50,770 nt of DNA from an uncultured Lachnospiraceae bacterium (GTDB taxonomy: Bacteria > Bacillota > Clostridia > Lachnospirales > Lachnospiraceae). The notes under the pieces are model-generated. The model worked only from the letters and a program-made list of their open reading frames with translations, did not search any database and was not told the DNA's origin. Positions 24,965-33,789 of this stretch are shown here, piece by piece. How positions within the stretch are numbered: the stretch's first letter is position 1; each line of letters opens with the position of its first letter. Both the position numbers and the translations under genes were made by a program. The stretch is from positions 1-50,770 of the forward strand of contig CAMXPV010000029.1 of the NCBI GenBank assembly GCA_947245585.1. Direction: 5' to 3'.

Positions 24965-26092
24965 CTAGATAATCGGAATCTCCACGTACTCCGCTTCCTC
25001 CAGCTCGATGCCGTTTTTCTTCAAAAGATCCATGTCCATCACATGACGGTTGTCCAGTGTCTTCATAATGTCCTTGATTTCCAGATCCCCATACAGATCC
25101 GTATCCGACAGGTCAATAATGGAATTGTCCTTAAACATCAGTATCATGGGCCGCAGAACGTCAGCCTCATTCGCTGCAAGAACAAGCGCCTTCTCCCCTG
25201 TATTCAGCTCCACGCTGACACCGGGCGCCAGAATGTTGACGGACTTGATGAGCGCCTCCACCACTTTGCTGTGAAATACTTCCGGATTGCTCAGGAGGTA
25301 TTTCAGGGCCGCCACCTCGGAAGCCGGCTCCTCGTCAAACTTCATGGCCGTCATTCTGTCGTAAGTCTCCGCCACAGCCAACACCCTCGCACCGTTCACC
25401 AGGCGGACCGCCGATATATCTTCCCCCGTCCGCAGACTGGAAAGTGTCTTGTGGGCCTGGGAACAGATCCGCTTGATATTGGGCCTCGCTGAAAAGGCGG
25501 TATCTAAGAGGGCATGTCCCGCCTTCTCCCTGTCATCCATAGTCATATCAATAACAGGGCCGCCCGCAACGTCCTCCTCCTCAAAGTGCATCATCTTTCC
25601 GATATCGTGGACAAGCGCCGCCTGCACGGTCTCCATCTGCTCCTCCACCCTTATATTCATAACATGTGTTATTAGTGCGCAGAGAATCGCCACATTCAGG
25701 GAATGCTTATATATGTAATCTTCCTTGCTCCGAAGGTTCTGCATAAAATTGATTCTCGTATCCAGATGTCCATAATTTTTAATAATATTGGAGGCTATCA
25801 TCTGGGTTCTCTGGGCGCGTCCCGTCTCCACAATGCTGTCTAACTCCTCCCGGATTGAAAACACGCACATGGTCTGAAAACGTTCAAACTCCACATCCGC
25901 CTTGGTCATGGGCGGAACCGGCTCCGCCGGCTCCAAAATAAAGATGCCAAGGAGCCCAAAGTTTTTCACACTGTTGATACCCTGTATCGTCAGCTTGGAA
26001 TTCCTCTCATAAAGCAGAACGCCGTTTTTATTGTATATAGGACGCGCCAGTCTCATTCCCGTCTTTAAATCTTCGTTCTTCACAAAACGCAT
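24965..26092 (-). CDS. HD-GYP-like protein with degenerate GYP motif
   Basis: 375 residues. The N-terminal 60 residues (LKTGMRLARPIYNKNGVLLY) match the DUF3391-type start of HD-GYP proteins. The HD domain keeps His130, His162 and Asp163 (VHDIGKMM), and NGARVLAVAETYDRMTA matches the usual HD-GYP segment. The signature HHERxDGxGYP is missing: the region reads RICSQAHKTLSSLRTGED. So it probably cannot hydrolyse cyclic di-GMP in the usual way; it may bind a nucleotide or have another phosphohydrolase activity. It starts 24 bases after the sigK-like gene and is likely in the same transcript. The ATG start is well placed (AGGAGG upstream). Confidence 0.82.
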   Translation of the reverse strand: MRFVKNEDLKTGMRLARPIYNKNGVLLYERNSKLTIQGINSVKNFGLLGIFILEPAEPVPPMTKADVEFERFQTMCVFSIREELDSIVETGRAQRTQMIASNIIKNYGHLDTRINFMQNLRSKEDYIYKHSLNVAILCALITHVMNIRVEEQMETVQAALVHDIGKMMHFEEEDVAGGPVIDMTMDDREKAGHALLDTAFSARPNIKRICSQAHKTLSSLRTGEDISAVRLVNGARVLAVAETYDRMTAMKFDEEPASEVAALKYLLSNPEVFHSKVVEALIKSVNILAPGVSVELNTGEKALVLAANEADVLRPMILMFKDNSIIDLSDTDLYGDLEIKDIMKTLDNRHVMDMDLLKKNGIELEEAEYVEIPII

Positions 26093-26116
26093 TGTCCTGT
26101 TTCCTCCTATCTATTC

Positions 26117-26761
26117 TCATGTCAGGCCAAAGGCCTCGTAGCCCTCCTTCAGCTTCTCCAATGCCCTCTTCTCTATTCTGGATACATAACTTCTGGAAAT
26201 GCCAAGCCTGTGACCGATTTCTCTCTGGGTAATCTCCCTGCCTCCCGCAAGGCCGTACCGCAGGGTGATAATCTTCCGCTCCCGGTCCGAAAGCCTGTTG
26301 TCAATTATCCCCTTCAACCGGCACAGTTTCGCTTCCACTTCCATTCTGTCAACAACATCCATCTGTTCCTGCTCAATCACGTCAAGCAGGCTGATCTCAT
26401 TGCCTTCCCTGTCCGTACCGATGGGTTCATACAAAGACACCTCTCTGGAGGTCTTTTTCTTTGCCCTAAGAAGCATCAGAAGCTCATTGTCAATACAGCG
26501 CGAAGCGTAGGTGCTCAACTTCCCCTTTCCGGCGTCAAAGGAATCAATAGCCTTGATCAAGCCGATGGTGCCGATGGAAATCAGATCCTCCATGTCCTCG
26601 TCCACGTTCTGGTATTTTCTGGCAATGTGCGCCACCAGACGTAGATTCCGCTCTATCAAAATACCCTTGGCTTCCCCGCGCTCTCTTTCGCTTCCCGTCT
26701 TAAGCCGCCCAAGATAAACGGCCTCATCCTTCGCAGAAAGTGGCTGGCTGAATGTTTTCAA
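26117..26761 (-). CDS. sigK: SigK-like RNA polymerase sigma factor without pro-sequence
   Basis: 214 residues of sigma-70 type. Region 2 reads ERNLRLVAHIARKYQNVDED, MEDLISIGTIGLIKAIDSFD and LSTYASRCIDNELLMLLRAK; region 4 has ITQREIGHRLGISRSYVSRI, EKRALEKLKEGYEAFG. The segment KTSREVSLYEPIGTDREGNE, ISLLDVIEQEQMD is closest to sigma-K of Bacillus, the mother-cell late sigma factor. The N-terminus begins TFSQPLSAKDE, equivalent to the mature start. A stop codon lies 30 bases upstream in frame, so there is no membrane pro-peptide. The start is TTG at 26759-26761 with GGAGG six bases upstream. Sigma-E or another paralogue is possible but less likely. Confidence 0.82.
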   Translation of the reverse strand: MKTFSQPLSAKDEAVYLGRLKTGSERERGEAKGILIERNLRLVAHIARKYQNVDEDMEDLISIGTIGLIKAIDSFDAGKGKLSTYASRCIDNELLMLLRAKKKTSREVSLYEPIGTDREGNEISLLDVIEQEQMDVVDRMEVEAKLCRLKGIIDNRLSDRERKIITLRYGLAGGREITQREIGHRLGISRSYVSRIEKRALEKLKEGYEAFGLT

Positions 26762-26847
26762 AAGGAGCCTCCAAAGTCCATTTACTCTATTCTATGAACC
26801 GGCGGCTTCCCAAGTGCCTTTCCATCTGTCCCAATTCTATTTCTACT

Positions 26848-26876
26848 ATTATAATATATGTCTCCCCGCACGTCAA
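26848..26876 (-). promoter_or_regulatory. Strong sigma-A-type promoter of sigK-like gene
   Basis: TTGACG (26871-26876), a 17-base spacer and TATAAT (26848-26853) on the minus strand: five and six of six matches. The -35 overlaps the last codons of hemW. The expected promoter type for a sigK gene would be a sigma-E one (CATACAAT-like -10), which is not seen. Confidence 0.75.
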
Positions 26877-28006
26877 AACAAAAACGCCGCGAAAATCATA
26901 TTGCTCACGTCAATTCCGCGAAGCGTCAGGGACAGCCTGCATCCTTTCCTCTCAAGCAGTCCCTGCGCCTCAAACGCGGCAATCGTTTCCCCGTAAACCT
27001 CCTCCATGGATTTCCCGAACATGCGATGAAACGCTTCCATATCCACGCCCTCCATAAGCCGAAGGCCAAGAAACATAAATTCTTCCATCTGCTCTTCCTG
27101 CGAAAGCTGCTGTACTTCGTCCGCACCGGTCTGCATCATGCGCGTCACATAGGCCGCATAATCGGCGTGGGTCTGCGGATTTTTCCACCGGACATTCCGT
27201 ACCATGGAGGAAGCGCCCAATCCAAAACCCACATAGTCTCCCCGCCGCCAGTAGACCTGGTTGTGGCGGCAGGCAAATCCTTCCCTCGCATAGTTGGAAA
27301 TCTCATAGCGGCCATAGCCCGCCTCCGCCAGATATCTCCCCGTAAACGCATACATCTCTCGGTCTTCATCCTCCGTGGGAAAGGAATAGGCGGATTGGTT
27401 TACATAAAGTGGAGTCCCTTCCTCCAAAATCAAGCTGTAGGCGGAGATATGCTCCGGCGAAAGCGCGACAACCCGCTCCAACGTCCTTCGGTAGGAATCC
27501 ACGCCCTGCCCGGGCAGCCCCGCCATCAGATCCACGTTGATGTTACAAAAACCGGCCTCCCTCGCCAGGCTGTATGTTTCCAGAAAATCCCGGTAACTGT
27601 GAATCCGTCCGATGCGCGCAAGCTCCTCGTCATCCGTGGACTGCAAACCGATACTCAGGCGGTTAATACCATATGTTATGTAATGTTTTAATTTCTCCCC
27701 CATGGCAGTTTTGGGATTACACTCGACCGTGATTTCCACGTCCGCCGCCACAGAATAATTGTTCCCGATCTGTTCCAGAATCCGCCCCACATCCGCCGCC
27801 GGAAGCAGGGAGGGCGTACCGCCGCCCAGAAAGATGGAGATCACCCTGTGATCTCCATAAAATATCGACTGTGTTTTTATTTCCCGCAGCAGTAGGTTTA
27901 CATAATTCTCCATTTCCCCACTCTCTGCCGGCGCTGAGAGGAAGTCACAATAGAGACATTTCCTGACACAGAACGGGATATGAATATAGATACTCAATTC
28001 TTTCAT
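26873..28006 (-). CDS. hemW: Radical SAM haem chaperone HemW
   Basis: 377 residues. The radical-SAM cysteines are in YIHIPFCVRKCLYCDF (CxxxCxxC), with IFLGGGTPSLLPAAD and TVECNPKTAMGEKLKHYITY following. The ITYGINRLSIGLQSTDDEEL and DLMAGLPGQGVDSYRRTLER segments are typical of HemW, formerly annotated as oxygen-independent coproporphyrinogen oxidase HemN. HemW lacks the fourth cysteine and oxidase residues of HemN and acts in haem transfer. It follows lepA after 47 bases, as in Bacillus. The ATG at 28004-28006 has AAGGGG five bases upstream; an upstream in-frame ATG is poorly placed. Confidence 0.95.
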   Translation of the reverse strand: MKELSIYIHIPFCVRKCLYCDFLSAPAESGEMENYVNLLLREIKTQSIFYGDHRVISIFLGGGTPSLLPAADVGRILEQIGNNYSVAADVEITVECNPKTAMGEKLKHYITYGINRLSIGLQSTDDEELARIGRIHSYRDFLETYSLAREAGFCNINVDLMAGLPGQGVDSYRRTLERVVALSPEHISAYSLILEEGTPLYVNQSAYSFPTEDEDREMYAFTGRYLAEAGYGRYEISNYAREGFACRHNQVYWRRGDYVGFGLGASSMVRNVRWKNPQTHADYAAYVTRMMQTGADEVQQLSQEEQMEEFMFLGLRLMEGVDMEAFHRMFGKSMEEVYGETIAAFEAQGLLERKGCRLSLTLRGIDVSNMIFAAFLF

Positions 28007-28053
28007 CTTGTCCCCTTTTCGCCTGCCGACAGGCATCCGCGCCGCTTCTTTGC

Positions 28054-29868
28054 CTAGTTGTCGTCCAGTTTCAGCACGCTCATAAAGGCGCTCTGGGGAA
28101 TCTCCACGCTGCCCACCTGACGCATCCGTTTCTTTCCCTCCTTCTGTTTTTCAAGGAGTTTCTTCTTTCGCGTGATATCCCCGCCGTAACATTTTGCGAG
28201 CACATCCTTCCTCACCGCCTTAACCGTCTCTCTGGCAATGATCTTTCCGCCCACCGCCGCCTGAATCGGTATCTCAAAGAGGTGTCTGGGAATCTCCTCC
28301 TTCAATTTTTCGCACATCTTTCTGCCCCGCTCATAGGCGCTGTCCGCATGGACGATGAAGGAAAGGGCATCCACCTCCTCGTGGTTAATGAGAATATCAA
28401 GCTTCACCAGCTTCGACTGCTCGTAGCCTTTGAGCTCGTAATCAAAAGAGGCGTAACCTCTGGAACGGGATTTCAGCGCGTCAAAAAAGTCGTAAATGAT
28501 TTCGTTTAACGGCAGCTCATATTTTAACAGGGCTCTGGAGGCCTCGATATATTCCGTGCTGACATAGCGTCCTCTCCGCTCCTGGCAAAGCTGCATAATG
28601 GGACCGATAAACTCCGTGGTCACCATAATCTCCGCACTGACCACCGGTTCCTCCATGTAATCGATCTCGGAAGGGTCCGGCAGATTGGAGGGATTGGTCA
28701 GCTCGATCATCTCCCCGTTGGTCTTATATACCCGGTAGATTACGCCGGGCGCGGTGGTCACCAGATCCAGATTGTACTCCCTCTCCAACCGCTCCTGAAT
28801 GATTTCCAGATGCAAAAGCCCCAGAAAACCACACCGGAAACCAAATCCGAGGGCAATGGAAGTCTCCGGTTCATAATTGAGGGAAGCGTCGTTGAGCTTA
28901 AGCTTCTCCAGTGCATCCCGCAAATCCGGATACTTCGCCCCATCCGCCGGGTACATGCCGCAGTAAACCATGGAATTGACCTTTTTATAACCGGGAAGTG
29001 GCTTTTCGCAGGGATTCTCCATATCCGTAACCGTATCGCCCACGGCGGTGTCCTTCACGTTCTTGATGGAGGCTGTGAGATACCCCACCATCCCCGCTGC
29101 AAGCTCGTCGCAGGGAATGAACTGTCCCGCACCAAAATACCCTACTTCCACCACCTCCGCAGCTGCACCGGTAGCCATCATTTTAATCTTAGTGCCCTTT
29201 TTCACCCGGCCTTCCTTAATCCGGCAAAACACGATCACGCCCTTGTAGGAATCGTACACAGAGTCAAAAATCAGCGCCTGCAGCGGATTGTCCGGGCTGC
29301 CTTTTGGCGCGGGAATTTTCTCCACAATGGCCTCCAGCACATCCTCGATGCCAATCCCGTTCTTGGCCGAAATAAGCGGCGCATCCTGGGCCTCAATACC
29401 GATCACATCCTCAATCTCATTCTTCACGCGTTCCGGCTCGGCGCTTGGCAGGTCGATCTTATTGATCACCGGAAAGACATCCAGATCGTGGTCTAACGCC
29501 AGATATACGTTGGCCAGTGTCTGGGCCTCGATTCCCTGGGCGGCATCCACCACAAGGATCGCCCCGTCGCAGGCAGCCAGTGCACGGCTCACCTCATAGT
29601 TAAAGTCCACATGGCCGGGCGTATCAATCAAATTAAAGATATACTCATTTCCATCCTTCGCCTGATAGACGATGCGGACCGTCTGGGCCTTGATGGTAAT
29701 GCCCCGCTCCCGCTCCAAATCCATATTATCCAATATCTGCGCCTGCATTTCACGGCTTGTCAACAGGCCCGTCTTCTCTATGATCCTGTCCGCCAACGTC
29801 GATTTTCCGTGGTCAATGTGGGCGACGATACAAAAATTCCTGATTTTACTTTGGTCCATTGCTGCCAT
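28054..29868 (-). CDS. lepA: Elongation factor 4 (LepA)
   Basis: 604 residues. G1 is [16 protein letters not shown], followed by G3 [16 protein letters not shown] and G4 NKIDLP. The LepA-specific C-terminus is [40 protein letters not shown]. It is a ribosome-associated translational GTPase that can back-translocate. The start is the ATG at 29866-29868 ([10 protein letters not shown]), with an AGAGGA site eight bases upstream. It has its own promoter and a long leader (29869-30045). Confidence 0.98.
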   Translation of the reverse strand: MAAMDQSKIRNFCIVAHIDHGKSTLADRIIEKTGLLTSREMQAQILDNMDLERERGITIKAQTVRIVYQAKDGNEYIFNLIDTPGHVDFNYEVSRALAACDGAILVVDAAQGIEAQTLANVYLALDHDLDVFPVINKIDLPSAEPERVKNEIEDVIGIEAQDAPLISAKNGIGIEDVLEAIVEKIPAPKGSPDNPLQALIFDSVYDSYKGVIVFCRIKEGRVKKGTKIKMMATGAAAEVVEVGYFGAGQFIPCDELAAGMVGYLTASIKNVKDTAVGDTVTDMENPCEKPLPGYKKVNSMVYCGMYPADGAKYPDLRDALEKLKLNDASLNYEPETSIALGFGFRCGFLGLLHLEIIQERLEREYNLDLVTTAPGVIYRVYKTNGEMIELTNPSNLPDPSEIDYMEEPVVSAEIMVTTEFIGPIMQLCQERRGRYVSTEYIEASRALLKYELPLNEIIYDFFDALKSRSRGYASFDYELKGYEQSKLVKLDILINHEEVDALSFIVHADSAYERGRKMCEKLKEEIPRHLFEIPIQAAVGGKIIARETVKAVRKDVLAKCYGGDITRKKKLLEKQKEGKKRMRQVGSVEIPQSAFMSVLKLDDN

Positions 29869-29873
29869 GCTTC

Positions 29874-29960
29874 TTATCCTCTCCGTTGCTCGTTCAGCCC
29901 ACGCCATTCGCAAAACGCGCCTTCTGCGCTCTCCGCTGCCTTGCAGCTCCTTTTGCTCAT
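29874..29960 (-). CDS. Possible 28-codon upstream ORF before lepA
   Basis: An ATG at 29958-29960 opens a frame of 28 codons ([20 protein letters not shown] then GLNEQRRG) that ends with TAA five bases before the lepA start. GAGGG lies 11 bases upstream, a weak and slightly distant ribosome site. It could be a leader peptide that couples translation to lepA, or a chance frame. The composition (two Cys, many charged residues) gives no family. Confidence 0.35.
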   Translation of the reverse strand: MSKRSCKAAESAEGAFCEWRGLNEQRRG

Positions 29961-29975
29961 AAACGGGCGTTCCCT

Positions 29976-30035
29976 CAGACTATCATTTGCCGCTCAAATT
30001 CATGCAAGCATGATTTGTTCGGCAAATTCAGTCTG
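29976..30035 (-). ncRNA. Long structured hairpin in lepA leader
   Basis: A 60-base imperfect inverted repeat with four helices of 6, 7, 5 and 4 base pairs, CAGACT/AGTCTG, TTTGCCG/CGGCAAA, CAAAT/ATTTG and CATG/CATG, separated by small internal loops and a CTTG loop (read on the minus strand). It begins about 10 bases after the predicted transcription start of lepA and ends about 15 bases before the small upstream ORF. There is no T-tract, so it is not a simple terminator of spoIIP. It resembles no riboswitch class that I recognise. Confidence 0.6.
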
Positions 30036-30051
30036 GCTGAACTGTTAAAAT

Positions 30052-30080
30052 AGTATATCAAAAATGCAGGCGGATGTCCA
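30052..30080 (-). promoter_or_regulatory. Sigma-A-type promoter of lepA
   Basis: TGGACA (30075-30080), a 17-base spacer and TATACT (30052-30057) on the minus strand: five of six matches in each box. It lies just after the spoIIP stop and 184 bases upstream of the lepA start codon, so the messenger has a long leader. Confidence 0.65.
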
Positions 30081-30086
30081 CAGAAA

Positions 30087-31412
30087 TCACCGTTCCGGCT
30101 CCCTGCCGCTAAAAACCAGATCAAGCACATGGGCAAGCAGTTCGCAGGCATTATGTACCTCCTCCTCGGTATTGTTCTGCGCTCCCAGCTCAATCAACAG
30201 TGACTTGGGGCAAAGATGCATATTATACCGGTACGCCTTCAGATAAATTCTGCGGGCAACTCCGGGATAATATTCGTTACAGGCCGCCTGCATCTGAAAG
30301 GACAACGCCAGATTGTCTGCAAGGTAGGGATTCTCCAGTTGTTCGATCGCCCCCTTTTTTGTGCGGCAGAGTCCGTTGAAAAACATAAACTGGGCGGTGG
30401 GGCGACCCTGAATATCCGTCACAAGACGCCTGTCCTCCGGCATCGCATCCCTGTGTAAATCAATCACAACCTCAATGGAAGGATACTCCTCCAAAATCGC
30501 CTCAATGGCAGGCAGCGAGTTGCTGTAAGCATAGTCTCTCTCCTGATCATAACAATCGGTATTATGTATGACATGATAGCCGTACCGCTCCCGCAGCAGT
30601 GTGGCCAAATACTCTCCCGCTCCCAAAATGCCGCTGTTTTCATCCCCCGGGACAGAGTCCGCAAAGCTTTCTCTGGAATGGGTGTGGTAAATCAAAATCT
30701 GGGGCGCATCCGGACTCCCCTGTATCCGCATATCCCTTTCCAGAAGCGCGTCCGTGCGCAAAAGTTCCTCCCCCGCCACGGTTGTGCTGTCCACAGCATA
30801 AAACGCCTTGACAAGCGCCTCGTAAGAAGAAAGTTCCTCCCATTGATAGCGGTAACTTTTTTCTTCCACCGGTACAAATGGTCCTCCTTCCGCGCCCGCT
30901 TCGCGCTCCTCCTGCTCCCGCGCCTCTTCCTGTGCAGATAAATAACTGCTGTTTTCTTTCAAAAAAGCGGATTCCAGACTTTTCTCCAAGTGCATGGCAT
31001 CGTCACCATAATCCAGGGCTTCCTCCGGCAGTCCCTTGTGATCCTCGTCGCTCCCCTCAGACAAAAAAATCCTTGCATAGTCGCTCTCCGTCACACTTTC
31101 GCTCCCGTTTTCCCATGCAAAAAGCAGACCTGGATATTGCGATAACAGGCTTTTCATAAAAAAGCCGTTCTCCGATATCCGGCCGCTCCCCTCACACATC
31201 CTGCAAATACCGGGCAGATAAGGTTCCATCACCAGACGCTCTGTCATTTCGCGCAAAGGCAGAACCGCCGGTCTCGTCGTACTCTCTCTCTCCCGCATAA
31301 GCTCCGCACATCCAAACCCAAGAGCTATGATAACAACTGCTATTAATAAAATTTTGAGTCCCTTTCTATTCTTGCACATATTAAGATATATGCGCCTCGA
31401 ACAGGACTTCAT
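30087..31412 (-). CDS. spoIIP: Stage II sporulation protein P (SpoIIP)
   Basis: 441 residues with one membrane anchor at about 19-37 (LKILLIAVVIIALGFGCAEL). The C-terminal hydrolase domain holds ILIYHTHSRESFADS, VVIDLHRDAMPED and SLLIELGAQNNTEEEV, the metal-ligand and catalytic motifs of SpoIIP, an amidase-endopeptidase that, with SpoIID and SpoIIM, degrades peptidoglycan during engulfment. A Glu/Gln-rich stretch around residues 140-175 is a spacer. It starts 14 bases after the gpr stop; the gpr-spoIIP order is the standard one. Confidence 0.96.
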   Translation of the reverse strand: MKSCSRRIYLNMCKNRKGLKILLIAVVIIALGFGCAELMRERESTTRPAVLPLREMTERLVMEPYLPGICRMCEGSGRISENGFFMKSLLSQYPGLLFAWENGSESVTESDYARIFLSEGSDEDHKGLPEEALDYGDDAMHLEKSLESAFLKENSSYLSAQEEAREQEEREAGAEGGPFVPVEEKSYRYQWEELSSYEALVKAFYAVDSTTVAGEELLRTDALLERDMRIQGSPDAPQILIYHTHSRESFADSVPGDENSGILGAGEYLATLLRERYGYHVIHNTDCYDQERDYAYSNSLPAIEAILEEYPSIEVVIDLHRDAMPEDRRLVTDIQGRPTAQFMFFNGLCRTKKGAIEQLENPYLADNLALSFQMQAACNEYYPGVARRIYLKAYRYNMHLCPKSLLIELGAQNNTEEEVHNACELLAHVLDLVFSGREPER

Positions 31413-31426
31413 GCCACCTCTTCTTC

Positions 31427-32305
31427 TCAGAAATTCAGAGCGCCGTTTATCCCGTCGCAGATAATGTGGCTGATCTGACGAATCTGCTGATCCACATCCT
31501 TTGTTGTGACATACATATTATTTAATTCCTTCAAGGTCGCCGGGCGTTCCCCCATGGCATCGCCCACAATGGTTGCCGCATCCACCACCGTCGGCACGCC
31601 AAGCGCAAGCACCGGTATATGCAAAGTCTCCTCCGTGATGGCATTTCTGTGATTGCCCACGCCGGAGCCGGGATGAATCCCTGTGTTTGTAATCTGAATC
31701 GTGCGGTTCAGACGTTTGGTGGACCGGGCCGCGAGGGCATCAATCACGATCAGCTGATCGGGCTTGGTCTCTGCGATCACTCCCTTAATGATTTCCGCCG
31801 ACTCCATTCCGGTCTTGGCCATAACCCCCGGCACCAAACTGCTCACCAGATGCATCTTCGTCCGGTTGTAAGCCACCTTGCCGTACTCCATCACAATATG
31901 TCTGTTGACAAAGAGGTTATCCACCACATTAGGCCCCAGGGAATCCGCCGTCACCTCACGGTTTCCCAGTCCCACTACCAAAATGGACTGCTCCTTATCC
32001 GGATTTGTCAGAATCCCTCTGATTTCCTCCGCCAAAATCGCCGATATTTCCTGATGATAGTCCTCCTCCGGTTCCGTCATGGCGGGAGCCTCCAGTGTGA
32101 CATAAATTCCCATAGGCTTTCCGAGAGCCTTGGCTCCGTTTTTTGTCTCTATCACTACCCGGGTAATATGCACATCGCTCTCCTCGTCATAGCGCTCCTC
32201 CACGGCAACGCCGTGAAGCCCGGATTCATTTTCCCCAACACTTTCTCTGGCTTCCAACGCCAAGTCCGTCCTGACATTCGACCAGCTATCCATATCGATA
32301 TCCAT
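31427..32305 (-). CDS. gpr: Germination protease Gpr
   Basis: 292 residues of the A25 family. The N-terminus VRTDLALEARESVG resembles the cleavage site within SASP substrates and the autoprocessing site of the zymogen. The core has ILVVGLGNREVTADSLGPNV, IKGVIAETKPDQLIVIDALA and TNTGIHPGSGVGNHR. Gpr starts degradation of small acid-soluble spore proteins at germination and is made in the forespore under sigma-F/G. I could not find a convincing sigma-G box upstream; a TATAAT-like run is present at about 32351-32360. Confidence 0.97.
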   Translation of the reverse strand: MDIDMDSWSNVRTDLALEARESVGENESGLHGVAVEERYDEESDVHITRVVIETKNGAKALGKPMGIYVTLEAPAMTEPEEDYHQEISAILAEEIRGILTNPDKEQSILVVGLGNREVTADSLGPNVVDNLFVNRHIVMEYGKVAYNRTKMHLVSSLVPGVMAKTGMESAEIIKGVIAETKPDQLIVIDALAARSTKRLNRTIQITNTGIHPGSGVGNHRNAITEETLHIPVLALGVPTVVDAATIVGDAMGERPATLKELNNMYVTTKDVDQQIRQISHIICDGINGALNF

Positions 32306-32426
32306 TCCTTTCCGATGTCTGCTTCGCAGCCGCTTACTTTTCTTTTGCAGCTATTATATTTTATGCGTCTTTTTTCCGCCTGCCCATTTTCTTTTCTATT
32401 TTTTGCAAAAATAAACAAAATATGTA

Positions 32427-32455
32427 TTGACATCCCTATTTTCATATTCTAAAAT
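32427..32455 (+). promoter_or_regulatory. Strong promoter of rpsT
   Basis: TTGACA (32427-32432), 17 bases and TAAAAT (32450-32455). The -35 is perfect and the -10 matches five of six bases. It directs the only plus-strand core gene and gives a leader of about 105 bases. Confidence 0.85.
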
Positions 32456-32495
32456 AATATGCGTGTGTTTCTATATGTGTTTCAATTAAAACGTC

Positions 32496-32519
32496 CGTGT
32501 CCGTCTTTAATGAGACACG
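32496..32519 (+). promoter_or_regulatory. Hairpin in rpsT leader
   Basis: CGTGTC and GACACG pair over six bases around a 12-base loop in the rpsT leader, 49 bases before the start codon. S20 synthesis is autoregulated in other bacteria through its leader; whether this hairpin takes part is inference. Confidence 0.35.
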
Positions 32520-32567
32520 TCCTTATAAGAACTACAGTAAATGTAACTATTTTGAATGGAGGAAATT

Positions 32568-32831
32568 ATGGCTAATATCAAATCCGCGAAAAAAAGAATT
32601 CTGGTAAACAAAACCAAGGCTGACAGAAACAAATCTATCAAATCCGGCGTTAAGACAGCGATCAAGAAAGTGTACGCTGCCATCGACGCAAAGGACAAGG
32701 AGGCTGCACAGAGCGCACTGCTTGCTGCTACCTCTGCGCTTGACAAAGCAACCAAGAAGGGTGTCTATCACAAAAACACCTCTGCCAGAAAGGTTTCCCG
32801 CATGACGCTTGCCGTAAACAAGATGGCGTAA
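32568..32831 (+). CDS. rpsT: 30S ribosomal protein S20
   Basis: 87 residues, starting MANIKSAKKRILVNKTKADR and ending TSARKVSRMTLAVNKMA: the basic helical bundle of S20, which binds 16S rRNA early in 30S assembly. The ATG at 32568-32570 has GGAGG five bases upstream; an in-frame ATG four codons earlier contains that site and is not the start. It is a single-gene transcript with its own terminator. Confidence 0.98.
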   Translation: MANIKSAKKRILVNKTKADRNKSIKSGVKTAIKKVYAAIDAKDKEAAQSALLAATSALDKATKKGVYHKNTSARKVSRMTLAVNKMA

Positions 32832-32867
32832 GGATTCCTGTGGTATCACTGAACGAATAACACGTAC

Positions 32868-32896
32868 AAAAAGCGGGTGCATCTGCATCCGCTTTT
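32868..32896. terminator. Bidirectional terminator between rpsT and TPM gene
   Basis: AAAAGCGGGTGCA-TC-TGCATCCGCTTTT is a 13-base-pair stem with one G-T pair and A/T tails on both sides, suited to stop rpsT on the plus strand and the convergent gene at 32902-33774 on the minus strand. Confidence 0.85.
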
Positions 32897-32901
32897 CTTT
32901 A

Positions 32902-33774
32902 TCATCTGCTGTGGCCCCCGCCGCCGTGATGGCCTCCGCCGCCTCCATGGCTGTGTCCGCCTCCGCCACCTCCGCTGCTCGTCTGAATCTTATGCTTCGT
33001 CACGGTCTTTCTCAAAAACCTGTCCCCTGACACGCGAAATTCAGGCTGCCTGCCTGCCACATAAGTAGTGGCCGTGGTGGTTTTCCTGCCTTCCTTGGAA
33101 CTCCAATTCAAGGCTATAAATATAACACATGTAATGAATCCAATCAGCACGGGAACAAAACCCGGCACATTCAAATGACACAGCCGCCATCCCATCATAT
33201 CATGATAAAAGTCATTGATATAAGTCTTGTAGGCGCGATACGGGTTATCCTCCACATAGCGGTACACCCGATCAAGAAGATGATCGATATCGTCGGTATA
33301 ATAGGCATCCCTCGCCCTTCCGGTGGTGCAAAACCAGGTATGTATCCTGCCATCGTCCTCTCTGGACCAGTTATCCACCAATATCACGCCGTCCCCATCC
33401 GGCTGATCGTAGCCAAATCCGACTTCCTCCCACTGCCGCTCCGCATATACTCTCACAAATTCGCTGGAAATTACATTTGGCTCGATGGCTCTCGCATATT
33501 CCTCCAAAGGTTCGTCCAGGGTGACCAACACGATATCACAGCCCGTCTGTTTCTCCCGTTTTGCGATCAGCTCCCGGAGACTGTTCTCCTCCTTGTCGGA
33601 AAGTACATCCGCATAATCAAAGACCCGCTCTTTCGTCGCGCATGATTCGTTTGTTCTCTGGTAATCCGCCATTTTCGCCAGACCCCAGTGTCCCCCATAA
33701 AGCGCCGCAGTAAATATAGCCACAGCGGCAAAAAGGATATAAACCCATTTAAAATAACGAAAGTAATCTTTCAC
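32902..33774 (-). CDS. TPM-domain membrane protein with Gly/His-rich tail
   Basis: 290 residues. Membrane helix 1 is at residues 11-28 (VYILFAAVAIFTAALYGG). The TPM domain (PF04536) is outside the membrane: VFDYADVLSDKEENSLRELI, KQTGCDIVLVTLDEPLEEYA, and DGDGVILVDNWSREDDGRIH. Helix 2 (VPVLIGFITCVIFIALNW) follows at about 210-225. The tail is a run of Gly, His and Ser. TPM proteins are linked to photosystem repair and membrane quality control; here the role is unknown. The His-rich tail may bind metal. It follows the zinc-ribbon gene after 15 bases. Confidence 0.85.
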   Translation of the reverse strand: MKDYFRYFKWVYILFAAVAIFTAALYGGHWGLAKMADYQRTNESCATKERVFDYADVLSDKEENSLRELIAKREKQTGCDIVLVTLDEPLEEYARAIEPNVISSEFVRVYAERQWEEVGFGYDQPDGDGVILVDNWSREDDGRIHTWFCTTGRARDAYYTDDIDHLLDRVYRYVEDNPYRAYKTYINDFYHDMMGWRLCHLNVPGFVPVLIGFITCVIFIALNWSSKEGRKTTTATTYVAGRQPEFRVSGDRFLRKTVTKHKIQTSSGGGGGGHSHGGGGGHHGGGGHSR

Positions 33775-33789
33775 TGTCTTCTTTCCCTT

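Noticed and set aside
26858..27691. Long plus-strand open frame opposite hemW
   Set aside because: Antisense to a well-conserved gene, with biased His/Arg/Pro content typical of a shadow frame.
32306..32426. Sigma-G or sigma-F promoter for gpr
   Set aside because: A CATAAAA-like -10 is present near 32355-32361 but no TGAATA-like -35 at the right distance, so it is not listed as a feature.
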